Positions 12,794 to 42,560 of a stretch of 64,000 bases of DNA are shown piece after piece. The stretch's first letter is position 1. The number at the start of each line of letters is the position of its first letter. The notes beneath the pieces are model-generated. The model searched no databases, was not told the origin of the DNA, and saw nothing but the letters and a program-made list of their open reading frames with translations. Origin of the DNA: Amphiduros pacificus (Eukaryota > Annelida > Polychaeta > Phyllodocida > Hesionidae); the NCBI GenBank assembly GCA_949316495.1, contig OX439006.1, forward strand, positions 46,217,918 through 46,281,917, written 5' to 3'. The position numbers were made by a program, and so were the translations under genes.

Positions 12794-14488
12794 GCATGAT
12801 AGTTTATAAGATACCTATTATTAGTATTAACCTGACTATGCAATAACACAAAATACAGATCTAAATAATAAAGATTCAGTTATTCAGTTAATAATAGCGT
12901 GTTAACCCATAGTTGATTGGCTATAAGGGGTCATCCGTGATTGGTTGAGCTTTTACGAGGTGATTGTCACCCTGATGGACAGTATAATATCCTTGTTATT
13001 GATTATTTTTGTATGTATGTTCAGAAGTGTAATTTTCATAGTTACATTGCCTTTAAACTAAATTATTAGATTAAGTTGGATCATTGTGATACTGGACTCT
13101 GTTCATATATCATAATTTACGTTTCTGTGTGTTATATAGGTTGATCTTTTCCTATGGTATTATAAATACCTATTTTGAGTGATATTAAAAATGACTTTTT
13201 TGAATGGGAAATAAATATTCTGTATAATTTCTCCTTAATGATATAGTGCATTATATGTCTAAAAATGGAAATTATATTACAATATTAATCTCTAAAACAC
13301 CATAAATAATATGCTGTCAACAAACCGTATTCTCTTAGAAATAATAAAATTATATGACAGGTCAACAACCTTCCAATCTACGATCCCTGGTAATCTCTAA
13401 AGTCACATGACGATATTATAGAATACTGTATCGGGCATAAAGCAAGAAGCAATAAAATACCCATTGATGTGCATACCACCATTGGCAGTAAATTGCTAGA
13501 TTGTTACCATGGCTTTTATGGGTATAGATGCCCCAATGAGGGCTTTAAAGGTCCTAGAAGGATGGCTGCTCTTGGAGCTTTGGGGGGAAAGTCGCATATT
13601 GGTCAAGACCAGGGTCATAGTTTGATATGAGCTGGAGTAGTAGAGCAACACATAGAACCCTTCGTCAGAGCTATACCAACTGTTTATGGCTGTGCCAAAG
13701 TGCGTGACCTTGGCTCCACTGCGCATGAATCACCACCACAACGAGGCTCCTGGGTATATTCCTTGCCCACCGTTTCCAAACACTGAACCTTATACGATTG
13801 CAAGATATCCTCTCTACAGACTCTGCCAAAACAACAACCAAGCTGACATGATACTGACACCCAAATACTAACTGCGATGTGAAATTAAGAAATCACTCAC
13901 CAGATAGCATTTTAACTTTGGGACATGAACTTTGAAAGGAATTTTTCATCTGAATTCTGTTACATGCTCAAGGTAGGCCTCGTGGCCAACTTACTCGAAG
14001 TTTAAAATCTATGAATATCTTGAATTGGTCAGATTTGTATTATTGACAGAGCTAATACCATTCCCCATGCCCATGCATATCTCCGTCTCATTGTCATCAA
14101 ATAATAAAAAATAAAATCATTTTTGAATGTGCAGAAATATATTTGTGACCAACTCTTCGTTTTGTCAGGTAACGTGTCATATCTGGATCCAGCACAGACT
14201 ATGAATAGATTGTATATGTATTCGGCGGTGATCGTACTTATTCGACGTCGGTATTGATAGCTTGAAGAACCCATGATATGAAACGTCCCATTATACCATT
14301 ATACAGAAATCAACTATCTGAAATCTTTTCAATTCCATATATAAAAACACTTAATATCTATTTTCTTTGAAAGAAACTGTTGAGAACTAAAATATTTATT
14401 TTTCTATTTTAAAAATAAAATAAGAATTAACAGAGACGTTGATATATATTCATATTCAAATAGATATAACAATATATGTATATATGTT

Positions 14489-14612
<124 letters not shown>

Positions 14613-16296
14613 AATAATGACTTAAACCGGAAGTTGATCTGATCTGAGGTGAGGCAACCATTTGATATATGGAGCTGTAAATCATAGGGCAAAGCCACAT
14701 TGCAGCAACTGTAATGTTTGGTGGTGCCGGAAAGAGGGTGGGGTGTGGTATCATCTACTCCACAGTGTCTGCAGCCAACTTCATGTTTGATTCACAAGCA
14801 AGGAGACTGATTGTTGGCCGCCAATCAACATGAATCATCTTCACTATGCCTTATTTGAGACATTCATTTGGGACAGGATATATATTTCATTAGAAACTTC
14901 ATTGAATTTTACTTTGCCAGAATGACTGCAGAATTTCGAACACGAACCCTTGAACTAATTCCGATATGTCATGTCTCAAGATCCACTCGTGTCCACGTCA
15001 CAGTTTTATTTACTGTTTTATCCATTTTCCAGGGGAATGTTCCCACCAATTTATCAAGAAACAAATAAATTCATTAATAGGAAAACGTATATACTTTTTA
15101 GCCTTGAAATACAATAATTCCACGAAGAATAATCAATAACACTGAGAGCTAATGTGTTGTCATGGTAACCAGAGATTTAAAATGTCATAAATTTTACAGT
15201 TTAGTTTAAGGGTGCTGCTTGATCACATTTGTTTATACATTTAAATTACAGTCTTTTCTGCAAACATCTGGTTTTTTTATATTAGTTGTCTGTCACAAAT
15301 AGACAGCTCTCTATGTTTCTTGAAGTGGGGTGGGATCATTTGTTATTTCATCATGGGGTCTACAATGTCTGCAATAGGGTCTGTTATAGTTTAGGAATTG
15401 ATAGTATTTTTGCACCATTCATCATTATTAAAACAAAATAAGGATGATTGATCACTGATGTACATGCTTATCATATTACATTTTCAATATAATTATAGAT
15501 ATGTTTTATATATACAAAATCGCTGCAAGGAAACAAACAACCTAATATCATTGTCTATCAGATTCTATGCAGTGTTAAGCAGAATATGATGAATTCTGAA
15601 AACACTGTTTTGATCATTACAATGCATTTTGAGTGTTTCTTTTCATATAATGGACATATGAATAACGAAGAAGGTTCCATTTCAGTCAGACATCAGTCAT
15701 ACACATTTTAATTAAGCATTTACACAAATAGTGGATGGCCTTGCCTGTAATAACATAACAACAAAATAGAATTACGAAAGATTTCAGTATTTATTGCCAC
15801 ATTATATGAAAAATTAGTCAAATATCTTGTTTTCTTACATTCTGTATCATCATTTTTTGTAACATTATATTCTTAGCCTTAGAGTGAAAATAGATACAAT
15901 AAGATATAGTCCAGATATTCAGGAATTTGTTTCACCTTATACTTTCATTAAGGTAGAGGTTTAGAAATGCAAGATATATTACTGTTTTTATTTCTCATAT
16001 TTTTTCTTTTGAGCCCAAACCATCAACTTTTAATCTCGGACTCCATTTTTTTCAATTATGTAGATTGTTTCTTTCCATGAGACAAAAACATATAATGCCT
16101 TTCCAAACCACCTGAAATTATGATACAGACTACTTGCAAATAGTTGACATCTAATCTTTTGCACGCAACATATGTGAACTTAAGCACAATACAGTTGTGA
16201 AACATAAAGTTTTATTCCTTAAAATGCTACCTTAAAATTGTGCACTGCATTCTCATTCAAAAGTATTTGTCCTGAAAAGCTGGACTATATTATGGT

Positions 16297-16530
16297 CAGG
16301 TTTCTGCTCCCTACTGTTATGAATCATAGTCAGGTACCCGATCTCCACTGTTATGAGTCATAGTCAGGTACCCGATCTCCACTGTTATGAATCATAGTCA
16401 GGTACCCAGTCTCCACTGCTGTGGATCATAGTCAGGTACCCAGTCTCCAGTGTTATGAATCATAGCCAGGTTTCTGCTCCCTACTGTTGTGAATCATAGT
16501 CATGTACCCAGCCTCTGCTGTTATATATCA
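16297..16530. repeat. Minisatellite, 34-bp unit, about 6-7 copies
   Basis: Tandem copies of a unit containing TGAATCATAGTCAGGTACCC followed by a TCTCCACTGTTA-like end. The outer copies carry a variant in which GGTTTCTGCTCCCTACTG replaces the GGTACCC region, so at least two unit types alternate. Confidence 0.9.
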
Positions 16531-17791
16531 TACAGGAGAGAAAGTCCAACTTGTGTAATGTAGCAACAGCAAGGCAAAGCAGACATGACTGTGATAGGGG
16601 TTAATATCAATTGTAATTGGATAATCATGAAATCATTAACAGTGGTTCCTATGGATTCCTGTTAGACTTAGATTTAAGTATTTTGGAGGTATAATACATT
16701 ATACGTTAATCATTAATGATAGTTGGTAGGGTTTGACTATGAGGCATTTTGTGCTCAAAAATCTGACTTGCTTACTGTGTGGCAATGCTATATACATATA
16801 CATTTATGCGATACACCTGGAACACTCATACCCTCTTTTTATAGGTTCTTACAGACCACCATACATCACTTTTCTGTTCATTTACCACAGGTTTGTTTCT
16901 TCACCATCTTATAAACATTACTAGAAATAGCAGAGTAAAAATGGGGTTGTATGCCAAGGTAGAACCCCAGCAATCACAAGTTTGGAACCAATTCGTCTGT
17001 AATTATAGAACGATTACGTACTATGTACATAACACATTTATAAATGCAACAATACACATGTCCCAACCACATTCAGTCGCTAGTTTTCATTCACACAAGT
17101 TTATGAAAATGATTTTTTAAAAGTGAAAGTAGCTTCCAGGCTTCCCATGGCTCAGTCAGAATGTTCATATGAAGCTGCACCATCATTGCAAGGTAGCGTC
17201 AGTATTCTGCCGCACATATTAATATATTATGTGTAAAATAGATGATAATGTCCAGGTATTTTTCACTAAAATATATGAAATATCGAAGAAAAAATAATAA
17301 TAATTTGCCTGTATGTATATCCACTTATGTATGACACGGTCATGGAGAACAATTTTGAATTTCAACTTTTGAACAAGTGTGATTTTGACATCATTTGCTA
17401 TTACTAGCCTATTTTGTATGATTATCGTATTATCGCAATATTCTCAGCTCTGATGTGCAGCTTCATAATAAACATTGATACGGCAAGTTTTTTAGGCTGC
17501 CAAGTCAATTTTGGTCCATTTTGCCATAGTTACAAAGACCTCTCAAGTGCTTCTGGAATCAAATATCACAAATGAAATATTTGAAAATTTCCGTTCACAC
17601 CAGATATAAACTTTCTACCATATTACACGTTCCCAGTGAGTATCATCGGTACCAGTTGAATTAAGAAAGGACCTAATTTATTAATTATGAATGAAATGTG
17701 TAATATTTAATGTTAAAGTGCAGATGAAATGACATTGATCCATGGAGAATGACCACCTCTTATGAATCACTAAAGGAAGACGTCTGAATTC

Positions 17792-17825
17792 ATACGCATG
17801 CGTGGTTAGCTTGACGCATGCGTAT
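17792..17825. repeat. Perfect inverted repeat (12-bp arms) with nested palindromes
   Basis: ATACGCATGCGT (17792-17803) and its exact complement (17814-17825) are separated by 10 bp. Each arm itself contains the palindrome ACGCATGCGT, so two self-complementary sites sit about 22 bp apart. Could be paired protein sites or a chance hairpin. Confidence 0.7.
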
Positions 17826-17949
17826 TTGACAATGTATGGAGAGATTTATGACTCAGCATTTAACAAACAATCTACTAGAATAAAATAACACAAAATTCGA
17901 CCTCTAAATTAATTTAGTCCATAAAGATTTAAGGCAGTCTGAGTTAGTA

Positions 17950-18125
17950 GAACCAGTGAATCATTTCTTGGTCACAAATTCTATTTTACTCATTTTCAAC
18001 AGCTATTTTTTTTAAATCATGATAAAGTTCATATAACCTTTATCTAAAAAGAACTCATTGTATAAAAGCAAGATTTAAATAGAATTCTGAATGTGTTTGT
18101 GACCAAGCATAATAGTTCACCAATT
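17950..18125. mobile_element. Possible MITE with CTTGGTCACAAA inverted ends
   Basis: CTTGGTCACAAA near 17969 is matched by TTTGTGACCAAG near 18106, and AATTCTATTT/AAATAGAATT lie just inside. The outer flanks also pair loosely. No clear target-site duplication was found, so the boundaries are approximate. Confidence 0.4.
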
Positions 18126-18376
18126 AAGACATACAAACATCAACTCCTATGATCCCTTTGCAAGCATCATAATAGTCAGATATCTATGAGCAGAAACAAT
18201 GGATACTGTACTTCACGTTTGCAATTATACACAAGCTAAGTATTATCACTTCAATATATTGCACAATGACCGCCATACGGTCTGTATTTTCATTTTATCA
18301 TATCTCATTTCCACGTTTTAATTTGAATAAGTGGACTGTTTAACCCAAAAAGCATTTGAAAATATATCAGTTCACT

Positions 18377-18472
18377 AGAACTGTTGGCGACCACTGTATC
18401 AGAACTGATGGCGGCCACTGTACTAGATCACATGGCGGCCATTGTACCAGAACTGATGGCGGCCACTGTATC
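18377..18472. repeat. Minisatellite, 24-bp unit, 4 copies
   Basis: Copies start at 18377, 18401, 18425 and 18449; consensus AGAACTGATGGCGGCCACTG plus TACC. GC-richer than its surroundings. Confidence 0.92.
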
Positions 18473-19963
18473 TAGCTTCTACAGGAAATCTCTAATATAA
18501 TACAGAAACATAACAATATTCATGTTATCGCACAGATCAGCAAAACCATACAGAAAATAATAATTATAGTGTAGAAATGATTAATCAATCATATTCATAG
18601 CACTAATAACTTGCTAACTATTCCATGTAACATTTTCTGCAGGTTTTGCGCGAATCAGATACTATTTACATGACGTCCATTGTATGTAAGTGATGGGATT
18701 TATGATTTCTACATCAATATTTTTTTGAGGATAAAACCTAAGCAGAGATGAACATACTTATGTTTTGGAAATGAGCTAACTTTAAACGCCCTGACAAAAT
18801 AAAATCAGAATAAGACATATATGGCACGAACTATTAGTCAGAACCATAAGACAATATGCATATTATATATATATCAGACTATAACTAAACTACTAGTGTA
18901 AATATGAGGCGAAGTGGTTGGACTAATGATGAAACTGTTTATACAAAATTGACATGAATAATCAGTGATGATTTTATATACATTTACATAAACATTATTG
19001 AGAGTTTTTAAGGGTTGATATGTTACAGAACATAGACTGCCCCCTGGTGTAAAAGGGCCGCATATACGTTCCTGATGTGGTATTTTCAGTGGGCGTATCA
19101 CACGACCACATTCTTAATAAGTTCGTCACGTGATTGCAACCCTTGAAGTTATTTCCCATGAGCACAAAATCTGTAAACTGCACTGATCAGTTCCGATATA
19201 ATAGTACTCCAAAGAGTGAATGTTACAATAGCCTGCAAACATGCTTCTCCGGTGGATACTAGCATTCAGACGAGCCAGCGCCGAAACAAGGTACCAGTTT
19301 TAACCAAAACAAGTACATATTATATCAATTTGTGTCCAAAGATGTGTTTTCTTCCATATAATCCAACAAAATGTTTTATTTTAACGACAAAGCCAATCCT
19401 AAATAGTATTCATTTGAAATATGCAAGAACCATTTGATAAGCATTCTTTCTCGACGTAACGTAATCCAGTTTGTCCAACTGTCAATTCACTAACATGGTA
19501 ACCTTTCCGTTGAATTGAGGATCCCTTCTTATTATCCTTCACGTTATGTATTGCAATTAATCGACTAGACTAGACACTTTTGTATTTAACATCGCTTTGT
19601 TTATGATGAATATTTTCCAGCAGACACATTCATCCCTTTCAACTTTTCAACATCATTTTCAACACCATCATTATGTAGGCTCACAGAATCCTAATTGAGC
19701 CATGTTTATCCAAGAAAGAACTATGATAATTGCACTAGGTTAAGCTGTTTTTAATGTCTTTTGTAAGCTAATATTTCACAATTGAAAATTGGCAGTTAAC
19801 CAGTCCGCCGTTGACATAATGAAAGACGTGTTCAGAGGCATACAAAAATACTAAAATGATTTTTATCATTTTTTCTTCTTCTGAATTGTGAACATATTTG
19901 AATGATCTGGGCTGACACAAACAGTGACCGAATTATATCTGTGGCGCCATCTATCCATGAATG

Positions 19964-20122
19964 TCAGTTGTAGTGCCATCTGGCGGTACTGATCTGAAGC
20001 AGTATTTTACCATTAGCCGATTCAGACTTCTTCTGTGCTGGTGACGTATTTCTAAAGACACTCCTCTTGGACTGGGCATTACCCGAGGCAGAGGCTTTTT
20101 CCTGTGACTTAGTGCGAGACAT
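19964..20122 (-). CDS. Possible small ORF or first exon (52 codons)
   Basis: Opens MSRTKSQEKASASGN and continues with a Ser/Lys/Gln-rich stretch to SESANGK, then ends WHYN. Composition is unlike random AT-rich translation. A potential donor (AATG|GTAAAA) follows SESANG, so it could be a 5' exon of a gene running left on the minus strand. It lies 363 bp after the channel gene's stop on the same strand and might instead just be its 3' UTR. No family recognised. Confidence 0.25.
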   Translation of the reverse strand: MSRTKSQEKASASGNAQSKRSVFRNTSPAQKKSESANGKILLQISTARWHYN

Positions 20123-20362
20123 CCTGCACCATCCCCTCACAGAGGGAACAATATATACTTATATGGAAGTCCAATGTAAGGTTTGGCTCCATATATTCAC
20201 CAGGTGGCGCTCATAGAAACATACAGCACAACTCATCACATCACGTGACTTCCCGGGTAGCACTAGGTGGCACTGTAAGCACCACTTTCGATTCTTTGTT
20301 CCTTTCATGGCAACACCAGGACTCAAGATCAGATCGAAGTCGGTTTTACATTTAAAAACCCT

Positions 20363-20368
20363 TTTAAT
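20363..20368 (-). terminator. Candidate ATTAAA polyadenylation signal
   Basis: ATTAAA on the minus strand about 117 bp after the stop of the channel gene; a further AATAAA lies at 19375-19380. Either could end the transcript. Weak, because short motifs recur in AT-rich DNA. Confidence 0.25.
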
Positions 20369-20484
20369 GTATTCCCATATCAACCCGACTATGCTGTCAT
20401 GTGTCCCATCCTGATCTCTGAGATGTGTTGTCCATTTATGCAGGAATATATTTGTTTGTGACTCAATAGATTGGCACAATTGTC

Positions 20485-38443
<17,959 letters not shown>

Positions 38444-38494
38444 CTTCCACAGTTGACGACGGAAGGGAGATGATAGCCGAGTCTATTCGCACTC

Positions 38495-41400
38495 CTGAAA
38501 CACACCAAATATCGCCCATTTAATAAAACAAAACAAAAATGCTTTGTGACATTGTGACATAAAAAGACGGTTCTATGCAACAATAGAAATATATTTTGTT
38601 TTGCTAAAAGAGTAACATGCAACTGTTCTTTAACATATTGCCAATGGAAATAGGTTTGAAATTTGTATGGGGTTGCTGGCGTACACTAATTGGGCAATCA
38701 TTTTTTCCACTCCATAGGCTTTGTTGTGTGTAAGAGCAAGAAATATGTTTCGCTCAGATTTTATATTCCTATTATCACGCAAGAATCATGTTTGTATTTT
38801 TAGCTTTTCAATTCTATCATTGAACTATCCTGAACATTCTGCCAATAGGATTCAGAAACAATTCTAGCCAAAATCAAGTAAAATTAATAAGCTGCCAAAG
38901 AGTGATTATGACAATAATAAACAGCCTGTCTGCAAAGTATTCAGACTGATACATGTTCCCTGGAAATCAGGATAATTACGTTTAAAATTCTCTTCCTGTA
39001 CCAAAGCCTTCAAGCATAACTCATAACCCTGTAATGTCTTTTTTTCTGGTTAAAATCTGAAAACCTGTGATCTGTTTCGAGATCTGTTGTGCTTTGAGAT
39101 GAAGCAGATTGGCTAACTCCCACTGCCTGATACCGAGCAGGGAGTGTGCCCATACAGAGTACAGGCCAGCTGCAGATAAAATGTCTCTGAGCAGAAACAC
39201 GGGGTGCTACTCATGCATTCTGCTCGCCCTCTTTACCGGTGACTGCAGATATGAGCATAGATCTACTCACGAATGCAGGCACCAGCTGCTCACGCATCTG
39301 TTCTTTAAGTAAGCTTTCTGCCACAACATAACCCCACTTAACAGAGATAGATAAAGCAAATAGGCCACAAAGGAGAAGTCATGTTAAAGTCATGTCCAGT
39401 ATTGCTATCCAGGATGGCGGAAAAGTGAAAAACAGGTTAGGGGAGATATAGTCAATTTGGTGTGGACCTGGCCCTTGGCGATGGTCAATATCAATCTTAC
39501 TTGTTTCCCATGATGCCAAGAGACAGCTCAGAGCTTGACATCCGGTTTGCATGTAAGGTCAGCACTCTTGGAAATTCTATAGTTAATTCTGTGAATGCTA
39601 ATTGAATCTCGCCATTATGTGGCGAGAATACCATTGCATGTCAGTAACCTGACATTTCAGGTCAAACGTTAACAAAATGAAGGTTTACTTCAAATAATGT
39701 TGTTCTACGTGATTTTCCTATCTATCTGATCATGTAAAGGTATTACATTTGCAAACGATGACTTAAGCAAAATATATTAAATACATTAACCTCTGACCAA
39801 CATATGCTATATAACTAAACGCAAAATGGGTCGGAGGAATGCACGGATTGTGGTTAAAAACGTGAAGATTATGTGCAGCTGAACTGGTCTGGAAACAATA
39901 CCAGGCAATTAATCATCAAACACTCTTTCAATGAGCACACTGTCGCCACAATCAATAAGAGAAATTGAAACAATAATACACCAATGACAGCTACGTGATT
40001 TAGCAAGAGGTTAACGAGAACTGAGAGAAACGTAATCCGGGCACTATTGTTTGGGTCACCTGGTATCATTTGTTGGGCGCACACAGGCAGTGGAATCAGC
40101 GATACACTTCTGTACTGGAAACACAAGAAAAGTAATCAACGTTCTGTTGGCTCAATTCCACATTTAGGTTGTATAAGAGGGGAGAGCTTGTTCTGCTCTT
40201 TTCCCAAATGCACTTGTCTAGTTGTCATTACATCCTCTACAGGTGCATAATCCAATGTTTTCCTTTTAGTGTTTGAAGCACTTGACGGTTCACAAAACCT
40301 AACATAATGTTTTGCACTAATGATTCAATGCGATTACTCTTTCATTTAATTAACCTTTCCATCATTGATCACATTTGCACAATTTCAATGGTTACATTTC
40401 ACATAACAAGCCTTTAAAACCCCATCAATATTACTAGGAATGTGGTGATTGTAAAACAATGTCGTGGGTGCTAGATCCTGTTTTAACAAGACAGTGTGAC
40501 GGTGTTGCTAAGATCATTAGTATTACTCATTCAGCGTGCAAATCACCCTTCAAGACACCACTGGCGGATGCCTCAACGTTTTTATCATTGACAGAAACTG
40601 TTAAAACACGAAAATTAATCTAATGACAACAAAATATTTTCATTCTTAAATGACAGACCATCAACGTTCGGTTGATATTTGAAGATTCCAGTATTGAATA
40701 GAATGAACACATGTACTTATCATAGGCAGATCCTGATTTAAGTCATAGATGTTTCTTTTTTTGGCAAAGATCAACCACACAAAACATCTCAAGATTAACT
40801 CAAATGAACAATAGCAGATTCTTTATTAAAACATTACAATATATGAGTCATTCTTTTTTTTCTTTTTTTGTTTGAATAAAGACCATTTCTGTCCTTATTT
40901 GAGTGGAACGTACCATTTAGACATAAGGTAACACCTTGGCAAAGCTGGTTTTGCTGGGAGTAAATATTTGAGTTCATGTATTAATTTCATGTATTAATTA
41001 AAGCATAGACCGAAGGCCTTACAGCTGTGCTGATCGTTTTTTGGTAATATTGGTGCCTATCACCTATGAATTCCTGCAAACTGCTCTGTAAATGATAATT
41101 TTCAGTATTTACTCAACTTTGCAGGTCGGGAACATGTGGCAAACAACAGTGTATCCAATATGAATGCTGACTCCATCGCCTGAACACTGATTGTCTCCAC
41201 AAGTGTCAAAGTGAAGCTATATTTAGATTGCTGGAATGAAGCACTGAATGTTCCAGGTGCCTAATTCATTGTTTGTTATTGTATTTTTGAAGAAAAAAAG
41301 GTGAAAAATATGTGCCTACTAGAAAAAAAGATAGAATTTATTTTCTGAAAATACCACACTTAATTAATAACTATTTACGAATTCCTCTTGGTGGTTTCAG

Positions 41401-41559
41401 AGCGCAAGACAGACATGACTGCAAAAGCTATGCTGAGAAAGTCATTACAATTATGAAAGAAAAAAAACAGACATAAGAAATATAATTAGATATCATGGCC
41501 AATATTTGCAGTTTGGGTTATGACCATCAATAGTACCTTGGATTGCGTCCAGCAACCGC
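38495..41559. other. Upstream region of the channel gene, no recognisable gene
   Basis: Probably 5' intron or promoter-side DNA of the minus-strand gene. A moderately GC-richer patch at 39.1-39.3 kb contains a short plus-strand frame with a hydrophobic start (MSLSRNTGCYSCILLALFTG), not accepted as a gene. Confidence 0.45.
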
Positions 41560-41665
41560 TTTCTAGGACCATAGTGATAACAGTGTTGATCATAGTATCA
41601 TTGACTATGACGCACAGTAGCAGTGTGGAACATGGCCCACAACAGAGGTTATGTCCAACAACGGC

Positions 41666-41731
<66 letters not shown>

Positions 41732-42560
41732 TTACCAGAAATAGCATTATTGTTCATAACCAGCAACAACGTGTTTGTTATTTGCCAGCAACAGCAATGT
41801 ATATGATGGTCAGCAACAACAGTGCATATCATCACCAGCAACAGTAATGTACATTATCACAAGCAACAGCAGCGTATATCATTGCCAGCAACAGTAGTGT
41901 ATATCATTACCAGCAACAGCAGTGTATATCATTGCCAGCAACAGCAGTGTATATCATTGCCCGCAACAGCAGTGTATATCATTGCCAGCAACAGTAGTGT
42001 ATATCATTACCAGCAACAGCAGTGTATATCATTGCCCGCAACAGTAGTGTATATCATTGCCAGCAACAGCAGTGTATATCATTGCCCGCAACAGTAGTGT
42101 ATATCATTGCCCGCAACAGTAGTGTATATCAATGCCCGCAACAGCAGTGTATATCATTGCCCGCAACAGCAGTGTATATCATTCCCAGCAACAGCAGTGT
42201 ATATCAATGCCAACAACAACAGTGTATATTTTGCCAGCAACAACAGTGTATATTATGGCCAGCAAAAATACAGAATGTTATGGCCAGAAACAACATTGTA
42301 TATTATGGCCAGCAACAGCAGTGTATATTATGGCCAGCAACAGCAGTGTATATTATGGCCAGCAAAAATATTGAATATTATGGCCAGCAGCAGCATTGTA
42401 TATTATGGCCAGCAGCAGCATTGTATATTATGGCCAGCAGCAGCAGTGTATATTATGGCCAGCAGCAGCAGTGTATATTATGGCCAGCAGCAGCAGTGTA
42501 TATTATGGCCAGCAGCAGTAGTGTATATTATGGCCAGCAACAGTAGTGTATGCCATGACC
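41560..42560. repeat. Large 25-bp minisatellite, about 33 clear copies
   Basis: From about 41740 the unit ATATCATTGCCAGCAACAGC plus AGTGT repeats with little drift (ATTGCCAGCA recurs exactly 50 bp apart at 41881 and 41931). From about 42230 a second type with ATTATGGCCAGCAGCAGC takes over. Degenerate units precede it at 41560-41660. Neither unit type contains a stop in any frame, and 25 is 1 mod 3, so each plus-strand frame reads all three unit frames in turn (for example VYIIASNSS, VYHCQQQQ, CISLPATA). The long open frames (161 and 174 codons) are a by-product. Confidence 0.95.
41669..41728. repeat. (TA)30 array inside the minisatellite
   Basis: A pure TA tract between degenerate and regular 25-bp units; it probably expanded from the TATA step of one unit. 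Confidence 0.96.

Noticed and set aside
13255-13310. Minus-strand INIV-like start after TTTTAGAG, considered as another TM4 exon
   Set aside because: The frame stops at once and has no TM4 motif.
39178-39312. Plus-strand signal-peptide-like frame MSLSRNTGCYSCILLALFTG
   Set aside because: Short, followed by Cys/His-rich sequence with no family match and no downstream exon found.
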